The notes beneath the pieces are model-generated. The model was not told where the DNA came from, searched no databases, and worked only from the letters and a program-made list of their open reading frames with translations. Shown here in pieces: positions 14,800 to 23,886 of a stretch of DNA of 36,255 nucleotides. Location of the stretch: the NCBI RefSeq assembly GCF_000828085.3, contig NZ_JXCA02000001.1, forward strand, positions 1,304,828 through 1,341,082, written 5' to 3'. How positions within the stretch are numbered: the stretch's first letter is position 1; each line of letters opens with the position of its first letter. The position numbers were made by a program, and so were the translations under genes. The stretch is from Scytonema tolypothrichoides VB-61278 (lineage in GTDB: Bacteria; Cyanobacteriota; Cyanobacteriia; Cyanobacteriales; Nostocaceae).

Positions 14800-15699
14800 A
14801 TGACAGCAAGTTCTTCCTTAAGAAAAGACCTTCACGAAGAAAACCGTTTATCTTGGAATGAAGCTACCAAGGCACATAATAGCCATAAAGGTGATCAAGC
14901 AAAGTTTTTTCGGGAGGGAGGAAACACCCTCTTTCCAGAAGAGAAAGAACTCCTGGGAGATATCACTGGCTTATCCTTGGTTCATCTTCAATGTAACGCT
15001 GGACAAGATACCCTGAGTTTGGCGCGACTGGGTGCTATTGTTACTGGTGTAGATATAAGTGATGAGGCTATTACTTTTGCTCAAAAACTTTCAGAAGAAT
15101 CTGGAATTCCAGCTACCTTTTATCGTGCAGACGTGTTTGATTGGCTGGAAGAAACAGTAAAGCGAGGTGAGCAATTTGATATTGCTTTTTCGTCTTATGG
15201 TGCAGTTGGTTGGTTATCTAATTTGAAGCTTTGGGCAAAAGGAATTGCAGATGTTCTCAAACCTGGTGGACGCTTCATAGTGGTGGATTTTCATCCTGTG
15301 GCTATGATATTTGATGAAGATTGGAGTCACAAGTTTTCTTACTTCAGTGAAGGAAAACCTCTAACCTGGGAAGATGGAATAAGTGATTATGTAGCCTCAT
15401 CAGGTACGGCGCTAACTCCTTGGGGCTATGAAACGGGTATTGAAAATTTTCGCAATCCCTATCGTACACATGAGTTCCAATGGGGTATCGGTGAAATAGT
15501 CACGGCGTTATCGAAAGCTGGATTAACTTTAGAGGTTTTGAAGGAGTACCCTTACGCCAATGGCTGTAAGATATTTGAACGGATGCGGGAAGCACCTGGA
15601 CGCCGGATGTTTCCGCCAGAGGATGTGCCGAATGTACCTCTGATGTATGGAATTGTGGCTAGAAAGCTGGAATCGAGGATAAGCCAAGAAAGAAAGTGA
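14800..15699 (+). CDS. Class I SAM-dependent methyltransferase
   Basis: About 299 aa from ATG 14800 (MTASSSLRKDLHEENRLSWN). An in-frame ATG at 14758 would add 14 residues that look non-conserved. The SAM-binding motif I appears as LVHLQCNAGQDTLSLARLG, motif II as TGVDISDEAI, and motif IV as FDIAFSSYGAVGWL. Then come LKPGGRFIVVDFHPV and a C-terminal substrate part (FQWGIGEIVTALSKAGLTLEVLKEYPY). The substrate is unknown. Similar proteins are widespread as stand-alone methyltransferases in bacteria. It is 53 bp upstream of the S41 protease gene on the same strand, possibly co-transcribed. Confidence 0.85.
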   Translation: MTASSSLRKDLHEENRLSWNEATKAHNSHKGDQAKFFREGGNTLFPEEKELLGDITGLSLVHLQCNAGQDTLSLARLGAIVTGVDISDEAITFAQKLSEESGIPATFYRADVFDWLEETVKRGEQFDIAFSSYGAVGWLSNLKLWAKGIADVLKPGGRFIVVDFHPVAMIFDEDWSHKFSYFSEGKPLTWEDGISDYVASSGTALTPWGYETGIENFRNPYRTHEFQWGIGEIVTALSKAGLTLEVLKEYPYANGCKIFERMREAPGRRMFPPEDVPNVPLMYGIVARKLESRISQERK

Positions 15700-15752
15700 T
15701 AAGTAATAACTGTGTTAAAATCGCCTCGCAGTCTTAGCATAAACTTTTAATC

Positions 15753-16997
15753 ATGGATATGCGTCGCTTTTTTGCCAACACCTCCATATTGTTTTTACTA
15801 GCTGCTGCTTTTGGCACTTCTAGCTATGCTAAAGCTGAAAATAGCCACAGGCAAATTGTGGATCAAGCTTGGCAGATAATTAACCAGAAATTTGTTGGTA
15901 CAAATTTTAACAGTCAAAATTGGCTGCAAACGCGACGAGAGGTTTTGTCTAAAGACTATACAACCAAGCAAGCAGCCTATGACGCTATTCGTGCCATGCT
16001 GAGAAAACTTAACGACCCTGAAACCCGCCTTCTGGATGGTAAGCAGCTTGCCAGTGTTGAGATGGAAAGTAGTGGAAAGTTCATTGGGGTTGGTCTGATA
16101 GATTTTTCAGTGGAAACCGATGAAAAAACCAAAGAACTAAGGGTAGTGACTGCCATATCGGATACTCCATCTGCCAGAGCAGGTTTGCAACCTAAGGATA
16201 TTATTCAGGCGATTAATGGTGTACCCACCAAAACTCTCAGTCATGATGAGGCGATGATGCGGCTGCGGGGTCAAGCAGGTACTCAGGTAGTTTTAACTGT
16301 ACGCCGTCAGGGCAAGACCTTTGATGTACCGCTCTTACGTGAAGCTATCTCTGTGCAACCAGTACGTACCTCGCTCAAGCAGGAGGGAGGCAAGATTATT
16401 GGTTATATTGCCTTGACGCAGTTTACGCCTAATGCATCTCAGGAAATGCGTAATGCTGTCAAAGAGCTACTGAATAAAAATGTAGACGGTTTTTTAATTG
16501 ACTTACGCAACAATCCTGGTGGCTTGCTTCAGCCTAGCACGGAGATTGCCAGTCTTTTGTTGAATAAAGAACGGGTTGCATCCATTCGAGATCGTACAGG
16601 AAGCTTGGAAGAAATTCAGACAAGTGGTTCCAAGCTCACCAATAAACCTGTAGTAGTCCTGGTTAATGGTGGTACTGCCAGCGCCAGCGAAGTCTTAGCC
16701 GGAGCGCTTCAGGACAACCGTCGCGCGCTGTTAGTCGGAACCACTACCTTTGGTCGAGGACGGGTTCATGCTGCAGAGCAATTGTCTGACAGCTCTGTTG
16801 TTTTGGTAGCTGTCGGCAACTTGTTGACTCCTGCAGGACGTGACATTAGCCGCTTTGGCATAAAGCCAGATTACGTGGTTGAAATTCCACAAGCAGTGCT
16901 AGAGAAATGGACACCAGCAAATATTGCTACGCAGAAAGATACCCAGTACACTCAAGCACTTGCAGTTCTAATGCAGCGCATTTCAAGATTGAAATAG
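15753..16997 (+). CDS. S41-family C-terminal processing protease-like protein
   Basis: A 414-aa protein with signal peptide (residues 1-28, ending SSYAKA), a PDZ domain (~106-195) and an S41 catalytic domain (~215-380). Carboxyl-terminal proteases of this family process D1 and other exported proteins in the thylakoid lumen or periplasm. The nucleophile S310 is in NGGTASASE. The general-base lysine expected 25 residues later in FGKG is replaced by arginine, R335, in TTFGRGRVHA. The spacing is the same as in algal D1 protease (S372/K397), so the substitution is not an alignment slip. The enzyme may be inactive or altered. Its TAG stop falls inside a duplicated SUI1 tail. Confidence 0.88.
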   Translation: MDMRRFFANTSILFLLAAAFGTSSYAKAENSHRQIVDQAWQIINQKFVGTNFNSQNWLQTRREVLSKDYTTKQAAYDAIRAMLRKLNDPETRLLDGKQLASVEMESSGKFIGVGLIDFSVETDEKTKELRVVTAISDTPSARAGLQPKDIIQAINGVPTKTLSHDEAMMRLRGQAGTQVVLTVRRQGKTFDVPLLREAISVQPVRTSLKQEGGKIIGYIALTQFTPNASQEMRNAVKELLNKNVDGFLIDLRNNPGGLLQPSTEIASLLLNKERVASIRDRTGSLEEIQTSGSKLTNKPVVVLVNGGTASASEVLAGALQDNRRALLVGTTTFGRGRVHAAEQLSDSSVVLVAVGNLLTPAGRDISRFGIKPDYVVEIPQAVLEKWTPANIATQKDTQYTQALAVLMQRISRLK

Positions 16998-17047
16998 TTG
17001 AGATTTTGACCAAGCTAGATTACAAAGCTAACATCAGCAGTGATTAA
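16991..17047 (+). pseudogene. Degraded duplicate of the SUI1 gene 3' end
   Basis: The sequence reads EIVEILTKLDYKANISSD-stop. The end of the intact SUI1 gene (14224-14280) reads KILEIVTKLGYKAKISGG-stop. Twelve of 18 residues and most bases match, including the stop. It overlaps the end of the S41 gene and the end of nifJ. Confidence 0.75.
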
Positions 17048-20000
17048 GGCACTTTACGCGCTGCCAAATACTCATACATCTGCCAGCGTGCATCTACCTC
17101 AGCTTGCGCTTCTTCCAACAGGCGCTTGGCAAGGGCAGGTTTACTCTTAGTCAGCATTTTAAAGCGATTCTCTTGGTACATCGACTGATCTACTGATTGT
17201 TTCGGCTGACGCATATCCAACTGCAAAGGATTCTTACCCTCTTTACGTAAGTCAGGATTATACCGATACAGCAACCAACGACCTGATTCTACCAAAGCTT
17301 TCTGATGATTCATTGCCGTAGTCATGTTAATACCATGAGCAATGCAGTGGCTATAGGCAATAATCAGTGATGGTCCGTCGTAAGCTTCTGCTTCCAAAAA
17401 TGCCTTGAGGGTATGTTCATCTCGTGCACCAAGCGCTACACTTGCTACATAAACATGACCGTATGTCATGGCAATTAACCCTAAGTCTTTCTTGCCTGCT
17501 GGCTTGCCACTGGCGGCAAACTTAGCAACTGCTGCTCGTGGAGTCGCTTTGGAAGACTGACCACCTGTGTTGGAATAGACTTCGGTATCCATGACCAAAA
17601 TGTTCACATTGCGACCACTTGCAAGTACATGGTCGATTCCACCAAAGTCGATGTCATATGCCCAACCGTCACCGCCGACAATCCAAACACTTTTCCTAAC
17701 TAGGTAGTCAGATATTGATTTGAGATTTTGAACCGCTGATTGACGCTGATGGACGCTGACATTTGTCTGTTTTATCTGCGTGTGCCTGACTATGTCTGCT
17801 GTTAAAATTTTAGTGCTAAGATTTTGAACCGTTGATGGATGCTGATGGACGCTGATATTTGTCTGTTTTATCTGCGTGTATCCGCGCACATCTGCAGTTA
17901 CAATTTGAGATTTTAAATTTTCGATAGCAAAACTCTCTGCGTTCTGTTGTTCCCGCGTCTTTGCGTCTTGTTCAGTCTCCAGCAGCTGATCTAACCTTTG
18001 TTTTAGCAACTTAACCCGTTCGCGTTGTTCGTAGATATCTGCTTCGGTTTTTTGCTTTTGGTTCAGGATAGATTGAACGAGGTTATCATCGCCTATTTCA
18101 TCGCTGAGTTTTTGCAAAAGTTCGGCGGCAAATTCGGCGTGCTTATCTAGGGAGAGGCGGAAACCAAAGCCGAATTCAGCGTTGTCTTCAAACAAGCTAT
18201 TAGACCATGCAGGACCTTTTCCTTCGGCGTTCGTTGTCCAAGGAGTTGTTGGCAGGTTTCCACCGTAGATTGAAGAACAACCTGTGGCGTTGGCAATAAC
18301 TGCGCGATCGCCAAACAATTGTGTCAGCAATTTTAAGTAAGGCGTCTCACCACAACCACCACAAGCACCAGAAAATTCAAACAATGGTTCTTGCAGTTGT
18401 TGTTGGCGAATTTGATGTAATTTTAGTTGCCGACGATCAGGATTTGGCAGACTTAAGAAGAAATTCCAGTTTTCACGTTCTTGTTCCCGCAAAGGTAACT
18501 GCGGTTCCATGTAAATTGCTTTGCGTTCTGGCAAAGATTTATTTTTAGCAGGGCAAACATCTACACAGATAGCACATCCAGTACAGTCTTCTGGGGCAAC
18601 TTGAATTGTAAACTTCTGTCCTGCAAAGTCTTTATCTCTAGCGCCAATTGATTTAAAAGTTGCTGGGGCGTTATCTAATTCACCCGCTTGATAAACCTTA
18701 CCCCGAATCACACCATGAGGACAAACGATGACACACTTGCTGCACTGTACGCAGACATCAGGATCCCAAACAGGAATTTCTTGTGTCACATTGCGTTTTT
18801 CCCATTTTGCAGTACCTGTGGGAAAAGTTCCATCTGTAGGGAACGCACTCACGGGCAATTCATCTCCCTGCCATGCCATGATTTTGCCGAGAACTTCCCG
18901 CATAAATTCTGGTGGACTAACGGGGAGTGGATAGGGTGATGGTGGAGATGGGGGTGATGGTGGAGATGGGGGTGATGGTGGAGATGGGGGTGATGGTGGA
19001 GATGAGGGAGACGAGGAGGTGATCTCTACTTCGACTTGATGTAAATTTTCCAAAGTTCTGTCTACAGCTTCTAAGTTCATGCGGACGACTTCCGCGCCTT
19101 TTTTACCGTAAGTTTTTTCAATGGCTTGCTTGATTTTGGCGATCGCCTCTTCTTGTGGTAAGACACCTGCTAATGCAAAGAAGCATACCTGCATTATTGT
19201 ATTAATCCGTCCTCCCATGCCACTTTCGCGAGCAACCTGATTCGCATTGATGACATAGAACTTCAGTTGCTTCTTAATAATTTGCTTTTGGACTTCCACT
19301 GGGAGACGTTCCCAAACTGTATCAGCATCATAAGGACTGTTCAGCAGGAATGTTCCTCCAACAACAGCGGCTTTTAGCACATCGATGCGTTCTAGAAACA
19401 CCCACTGATGACAACCAATAAAGTTGGCTTGTGAAATCAGGAAAGTTGAGCGAATTGGTTGTGGACCAAAACGCAAATGCGATACAGTTATTGAACCAGA
19501 TTTCTTGGAGTCGTAAACGAAATACCCTTGAGCGTAGTTGTCGGTTTGTTCACCAATAATCTTAATTGAGTTTTTGTTTGCCCCGACTGTACCATCGGAA
19601 CCCAACCCATAGAACATTGCCCGCACAACGTTATCTGGTTCAATAGAAAAGTCGGCGTCAAATGGTAAAGACGTGTGACTAACGTCGTCGTTAATACCGA
19701 TGGTAAAGTGATTTTTTGATTTTGCCTGAGTCAGGTTTTCAAAAACTGCCTGCACCATCGCTGGGGTAAATTCTTTGGAAGAAAGACCGTAACGACCACC
19801 GATAATTTTAAGAGTAGAAAGTCTTCCACTTCCCCTTCCTCTATCCAAGTACTCCTCGTGAACAGCAGTGACGACATCTAGATATAGAGGTTCACCTGCA
19901 CTACCAGGTTCTTTGGTGCGATCTAGAACTGCAATTGCTTTGACACTAGCAGGTAAAACTTCTACAAACCGTTTGACATCAAAAGGACGGAATAGCCTAA

Positions 20001-20904
20001 CTTTGACAACACCAACTTTTTTTCCACGGGCGATGAGGTTATCTACGGTTTCATGCACTGTCTCACAGCCGGAACCCATGATCACGATAACCTCTTCTGC
20101 ATCAGGAACACCGTGGTATTCAAAGATGCGGTAATATCGTCCTGTGAGTTCCCCGAATTTATCCATTGCTTGTTGGACAATATCGGGACAGGCGTTGTAA
20201 TAGGGATTAATGCTTTCGCGAGATTGAAAGAAAACATCGGGGTTTTGGGCTGTTCCCCGTAAGACTGGATGATCTGGGGTTAAGGCGCGATCGCGATGGG
20301 CAAATACCAGTTCCTCATCAATCAGCGCCTGAAGATCGCTGTCTTCCAGAAGTTGAACTTTCTGAATTTCATGAGAAGTGCGGAACCCATCAAAGAAGTG
20401 CATAAATGGCACTCGTGCTTGAAGGGTGACGGCTTGGGCAATCAAAGCAAAGTCCTGACTTTCCTGTACTGAAGCGGAACACAACAAAGCAAAGCCAGTT
20501 GCACGCGCAGCCATCACGTCACTGTGATCGCCAAAAATGGACAGGGCATGGGTTGCTAAAGACCTTGCTGCAACGTGAATAACGGCACTGGTGAGTTCAC
20601 CTGCTATTTTGTACAGGTTGGGAATCATCAACAGCAATCCCTGGGATGATGTGAAGGTTGTCGTGAGACTACCTGTTTGCAATGCCCCATGCACCGCAGC
20701 AGCAGCCCCGCCCTCACTTTGCATTGCTACCACTCTTGGAACAGTACCCCATACATTGGGACGTTCTTCACTCGACCAGGTATCTGCCCATTCACCCATT
20801 GATGATGAGGGGGTGATAGGATAAATAGCGATAACTTCATTTAGGCGGTAAGCAACACGGGCAACAGCCTCATTTCCATCTATTGTTGCAAAGGTTTTTT
20901 TCAT
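17044..20904 (-). CDS. nifJ: Pyruvate:ferredoxin (flavodoxin) oxidoreductase
   Basis: The start is taken at ATG 20902-20904 (MKKTFATIDGNEAVARVAYR) because AGAGGAG lies just upstream; the frame extends 14 codons further without support. The ~1286-aa single-chain enzyme oxidises pyruvate to acetyl-CoA and CO2 and reduces ferredoxin or flavodoxin, for example for nitrogenase or in fermentation. Domains in order are the pyrimidine-binding domain (AIYPITPSSSMGEWAD), the middle transketolase-like domains, and a 2[4Fe-4S] ferredoxin domain (CVQCSKCVIVCP and CTGCAICVDVCP). The TPP domain follows, with SGACGGCGETPYLK and VWIVGGDGWAYDIDFGG. Two foreign-looking inserts are present: a Ser/Pro tract before the ferredoxin domain and a duplicated 32-residue block just before the TPP glycine motif. 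The frame is intact throughout. Confidence 0.95.
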   Translation of the reverse strand: MKKTFATIDGNEAVARVAYRLNEVIAIYPITPSSSMGEWADTWSSEERPNVWGTVPRVVAMQSEGGAAAAVHGALQTGSLTTTFTSSQGLLLMIPNLYKIAGELTSAVIHVAARSLATHALSIFGDHSDVMAARATGFALLCSASVQESQDFALIAQAVTLQARVPFMHFFDGFRTSHEIQKVQLLEDSDLQALIDEELVFAHRDRALTPDHPVLRGTAQNPDVFFQSRESINPYYNACPDIVQQAMDKFGELTGRYYRIFEYHGVPDAEEVIVIMGSGCETVHETVDNLIARGKKVGVVKVRLFRPFDVKRFVEVLPASVKAIAVLDRTKEPGSAGEPLYLDVVTAVHEEYLDRGRGSGRLSTLKIIGGRYGLSSKEFTPAMVQAVFENLTQAKSKNHFTIGINDDVSHTSLPFDADFSIEPDNVVRAMFYGLGSDGTVGANKNSIKIIGEQTDNYAQGYFVYDSKKSGSITVSHLRFGPQPIRSTFLISQANFIGCHQWVFLERIDVLKAAVVGGTFLLNSPYDADTVWERLPVEVQKQIIKKQLKFYVINANQVARESGMGGRINTIMQVCFFALAGVLPQEEAIAKIKQAIEKTYGKKGAEVVRMNLEAVDRTLENLHQVEVEITSSSPSSPPSPPSPPSPPSPPSPPSPPSPYPLPVSPPEFMREVLGKIMAWQGDELPVSAFPTDGTFPTGTAKWEKRNVTQEIPVWDPDVCVQCSKCVIVCPHGVIRGKVYQAGELDNAPATFKSIGARDKDFAGQKFTIQVAPEDCTGCAICVDVCPAKNKSLPERKAIYMEPQLPLREQERENWNFFLSLPNPDRRQLKLHQIRQQQLQEPLFEFSGACGGCGETPYLKLLTQLFGDRAVIANATGCSSIYGGNLPTTPWTTNAEGKGPAWSNSLFEDNAEFGFGFRLSLDKHAEFAAELLQKLSDEIGDDNLVQSILNQKQKTEADIYEQRERVKLLKQRLDQLLETEQDAKTREQQNAESFAIENLKSQIVTADVRGYTQIKQTNISVHQHPSTVQNLSTKILTADIVRHTQIKQTNVSVHQRQSAVQNLKSISDYLVRKSVWIVGGDGWAYDIDFGGIDHVLASGRNVNILVMDTEVYSNTGGQSSKATPRAAVAKFAASGKPAGKKDLGLIAMTYGHVYVASVALGARDEHTLKAFLEAEAYDGPSLIIAYSHCIAHGINMTTAMNHQKALVESGRWLLYRYNPDLRKEGKNPLQLDMRQPKQSVDQSMYQENRFKMLTKSKPALAKRLLEEAQAEVDARWQMYEYLAARKVP
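17724..17915 (-). repeat. Tandem 96-bp repeat inserted in nifJ
   Basis: Two copies (17724-17819 and 17820-17915) each encode 32 residues with the core TQIKQTN-SVHQ--S-VQNL. The DNA (ttgtctgttttatctgcgtg, gctgatggacgctgat) resembles widespread cyanobacterial intergenic repeats. The insert falls between a coiled-coil linker and SDYLVRKSVWIVGG. Confidence 0.8.
18935..19006 (-). repeat. 18-bp minisatellite in nifJ encoding Ser-Pro-Pro repeats
   Basis: Four units of ggtgatggtggagatggg (plus strand) encode (SPP)n on the minus strand, between LHQVEVEITSSS and the conserved FMREVLGKIMAWQGDELPVS block ahead of the ferredoxin domain. Confidence 0.85.
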
Positions 20905-21790
20905 GATTTCTCCTCTGAGATTGCCGCCTGCTGGGATTGCGGTCATCTATTCCTACCTAGTGATGCAAGTTTCGTTTTCTTCCCTGATGAGCGATTAGTA
21001 GTACAGATTATGAGCAGCAGTCATATCAAATACGTCAGTAGCTGCACTCTTAGCTCACTTCATCGAAATGTAATGAGCCTAAAATTTCTGACTTGCTGGA
21101 GACAAAATAAACTGTGTAGTTGCTACCCGTGATGTCAATTTTTATATCAATATTTTTTCATGCTAAGTTATCTCGTTGGCTGACTACATTTCGCTCTTCT
21201 TTTGAAGGAACATTAATCTTGCTTTTTTAGTATTGCATCATATCATTTTCGTTTTTTTCTGTTAATTACTGATGTACTCAAACAACAAAAGCTAGATTTT
21301 ATAAGGGTTTTAGAAATTTAAGTTTTTTTATGGGGGTATAGGTTCGAGAATTTAATCCGAACTTTGATAGAGCAAATTCGAGTATAATTAATAATACAAT
21401 TATGGTATTAAATAAACATTTAATGAAATTCACAATTATCATTACAAACAGAAATTCTTTTCTCTGACAAAAAGCAGTACAACTTGTTTCACTCTACACC
21501 CAAAAATCTGATAAATTTCAGTCCTTTGTTGGCTTATCGATGCGTTTTTAGTCTCTTGTGCAATCGCCCCAGGTAAGCCTCCCTCTGGAAGCGTCGCCCG
21601 ATCACTTCACAGGTGCTGTTGGCAGGAGAGGCGCTCATGACAATTTATCACGATATGAATGAATAAGTTTTGTTAAAGAGCTAAAATTTCATCTTGATTT
21701 CATAGTGGTCTGTCATTCTAGTTAAAGAAAGGTTCGTGCAAACGATGAATCTGCAATCTAATTGAATAATTGATTCATTGGACAGACAAG
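20905..21790. other. Long gene-free region between nifJ and the DUF2808 gene
   Basis: About 880 bp, AT-rich, with no supported gene or RNA. It holds the nifJ ribosome-binding site at its left end, a TATAAT (about 21384) in an AT-rich tract, and repeat fragments with HIP1-like bits near 21560-21600. The TTTCAT direct repeat lies at 21687-21703, about 90 bp before the DUF2808 start. Confidence 0.5.
21687..21703 (+). promoter_or_regulatory. TTTCAT-N5-TTTCAT direct repeat upstream of DUF2808
   Basis: TTTCAT at 21687-21692 and 21698-21703 have an 11-bp pitch, the layout expected for an OmpR/PhoB-type regulator dimer. It matches the sites at 22329 and 25417. The nearby two-component regulator (25654) is a plausible binder. 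Confidence 0.65.
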
Positions 21791-22267
21791 ATGAAGAAAA
21801 CACTAATTTCTGCTGCGGTATTTGCTCTGACTAGCGCAGCTTTAATTTCTGCTGGCTATGCAACTGCTAAAACAGATAACAACAAGGTTTATAGTGTTCA
21901 TGATAATGTAGAATTTCCTCCTCATAGCTGGCGGATTGTTAAACATACTTTTCGAGTACACATTCCTCAGAATAACAATGCTCTTTCCCAGCTAATTATT
22001 GATACTCCATCCTCTGTGGCTGTTAGTAATGATATTGATGTGTTGGATAATAGTGGTCAAAAAATTAATATTAATATTTCCGTCAATGGTAGAAGAATCT
22101 TAATATATTTTCCGGAAAAAGTTATTTCTAACACCAAGCTCGTCATTGAATTTAATAAAGTCAGACAACCAACTGTTGGTTCTGCTTCTGTTTACAGCTT
22201 TTGGGCTAAAACCGTCGGCAACGACACAGAAATTCCCGTAGGTACAGCTCAGTTTTCCACATTTTAA
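21791..22267 (+). CDS. DUF2808 secreted protein
   Basis: A 158-aa protein from ATG 21791 (MKKTLISAAVFALTSAALIS), a clear signal peptide ending near GYATA. The frame is open to a TTG seven codons earlier, which is unlikely to be used. The mature part is a beta-rich DUF2808 domain, a cyanobacterial family of exported proteins: VEFPPHSWRIVKHTFRVHIP, then LIIDTPSSVAVSNDIDVLD and FPEKVISNTKLVIEF, then PVGTAQF. The function of the family is not established. The TTTCAT direct repeat ~90 bp upstream suggests control by the nearby RppA-type regulator. Confidence 0.88.
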   Translation: MKKTLISAAVFALTSAALISAGYATAKTDNNKVYSVHDNVEFPPHSWRIVKHTFRVHIPQNNNALSQLIIDTPSSVAVSNDIDVLDNSGQKININISVNGRRILIYFPEKVISNTKLVIEFNKVRQPTVGSASVYSFWAKTVGNDTEIPVGTAQFSTF

Positions 22268-22756
22268 CCTATAAATTATCACGACAGGTGTTGAATGAAA
22301 AAAATAATGTTTAATATAAACTCATAAATTTCATCCTGATTTCATATTTTATCTTTAACATGAAGAATATCAGGCGTTTTTGTGGGTGCGTCGCCAGAAT
22401 CTGTAATTGTTGCTATCCAAAAGTTTCTTCTTACTTTCCTTAAATTTTAACTTATGCTGATGCTGTTACCAAATGGAGGGAAAAGCTATTTGGATTTTTT
22501 CTGATGCCAATTTCGGGCAGCTTCAGGGTTTCAAAGCAGCAGTTTAGCCAGTAAAAATCTCAAAATTAGGTTAATAGCTATTAGTTGGTCAAGTTGAAAC
22601 AAATTTAGGAAGTAATGGGTCATGTCAGCAATAGTAATGACATTCGCATTATCACAAAATGATGCGGTAGGCACATGGTAAAGAAAAAGCTTTATCAAGT
22701 GAATTGATGAAGCAGCAGTCACGATAAGTTTCACGAATTTATTATTTTTGTAGAGA
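22268..22756. other. Intergenic region upstream of the PLP-enzyme/exporter pair
   Basis: About 490 bp with no supported gene. It holds the second TTTCAT direct repeat at 22329-22345 and AT-rich sequence downstream. A long leader (~400 nt) would separate that box from the start codon at 22757. Confidence 0.5.
22329..22345 (+). promoter_or_regulatory. TTTCAT-N5-TTTCAT direct repeat upstream of the PLP-enzyme gene
   Basis: TTTCAT at 22329-22334 and 22340-22345, same 11-bp pitch and orientation as the other two sites; the flank aatTTTCATCCTGATTTCAT is nearly identical to the 21687 site. Confidence 0.65.
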
Positions 22757-23857
22757 ATGAATATGAATCACCTTGCTAAATCTTCAGCTTTCAAGAATGT
22801 TGTTAAGTCTCAACAAAAAAATTCTAGTACATGGAAAAAATTTGCCGCTGCTGATGTTACCCAGGCAATAGGAAATGTGCCGATTGTACAACTCAGAAAC
22901 ATCTGCCGTGTAGGTGTTACATCAGAATGTTTCTTGAAGCTAGAAAGCTGCAATCCTGGAGGATCAATTAAGGAGAAAAATGCGATTTACCTCGTCACGC
23001 GTGCGGAAGAAGAAGGGCTACTTGTGCCTGGTGGTACGATTATCGAATCAAGTTCGGGCAATTTCGGCGTTGGTCTTGCTATGGTAGGAGCAGCACGAGG
23101 GTATCGAGTCATTATTGTAGTCGATGCAAAAACTGCTCCACCGTTTCGACGAATGATTCAAGCATATGGTGCTGAACTTGTAGATGTACCTCTTCACGAG
23201 GCAGACGAATCAGGCTCGATGCAAAAAGCCCGAATGAAACGAGCAAAGGAGCTTGCAGCAACTATTCCTCATGCTTGGTATCCATGTCAGCACTTGAATC
23301 CTTTGAATCCGGAGGCACATTCACACTATACTGCGCGTGAGATTGAAGCCTACTTTTCTTCAGATCTCGATGCCGTAGTAGTCGGTATGAGCACTGCGGG
23401 ACAAATAATGGGAATTGCTCGCTATCTTCTGCCCCGCTTTCCGCATCTGCAAGTTGTTGGCGTCGATGTGGAGGGGTCGGTCATTATGGGAACACCATCA
23501 AAACCATACAAGATGACAGGTATTGGGTTATCGTTCTTTCCACCTAATCTCGACCTTTCGCTGTTAAGTCGTGCGTATGTCATACCTGAGGCGATCGCCT
23601 ACTCAGTCTGTCATGCACTTGCACGTCGCGAGGGATTGCTTCTGGGTGCGTCAACTGGAGCAATTGTTGCTGGTGGCTTGCATCTTGCACGTGAACTTGG
23701 CCCTAGTGCCCGTATTCTTATGATCAATCCAGACCGAGGGGATCGATATTTGGAGACAGTGTACGATTCCAATTGGCTCTCCCATCACGGATTTACGCTT
23801 ATCGAGGGGGAGCATCTTGATCATGCAATCGCTTCACTAAGTCCCTTGTATTTCTAG
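22757..23857 (+). CDS. PLP-dependent cysteine synthase-family enzyme, SbnA-like
   Basis: A 366-aa fold-type II PLP enzyme. The Schiff-base lysine is K72 in NPGGSIKEKNA, the substrate loop is ESSSGNFGVGLA (~97-108), and the phosphate-binding region is GMSTAGQIMGIARYL (~210-224). The form ST-G-IMG and the C-terminal INPDRGDRYLETVY resemble SbnA rather than housekeeping CysK. SbnA condenses O-phospho-L-serine with L-glutamate toward 2,3-diaminopropionate. The partner dehydrogenase SbnB is not present here. An exporter gene follows 29 bp downstream, so the pair may make and export an amino-acid-derived compound. Codon use (frequent CTT, CGT, GCA) differs from the flanking genes, hinting at transfer. 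Alternative: a cysteine or cystathionine synthase with another acceptor. Confidence 0.8.
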   Translation: MNMNHLAKSSAFKNVVKSQQKNSSTWKKFAAADVTQAIGNVPIVQLRNICRVGVTSECFLKLESCNPGGSIKEKNAIYLVTRAEEEGLLVPGGTIIESSSGNFGVGLAMVGAARGYRVIIVVDAKTAPPFRRMIQAYGAELVDVPLHEADESGSMQKARMKRAKELAATIPHAWYPCQHLNPLNPEAHSHYTAREIEAYFSSDLDAVVVGMSTAGQIMGIARYLLPRFPHLQVVGVDVEGSVIMGTPSKPYKMTGIGLSFFPPNLDLSLLSRAYVIPEAIAYSVCHALARREGLLLGASTGAIVAGGLHLARELGPSARILMINPDRGDRYLETVYDSNWLSHHGFTLIEGEHLDHAIASLSPLYF

Positions 23858-23886
23858 TACCATCACGGATAGCGCTGAGAAATATT

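Noticed and set aside
21340-21375. tRNA-like T-loop string (ggttcgagaatttaatccgaac)
   Set aside because: No acceptor stem, anticodon arm or CCA-compatible end can be drawn around it.
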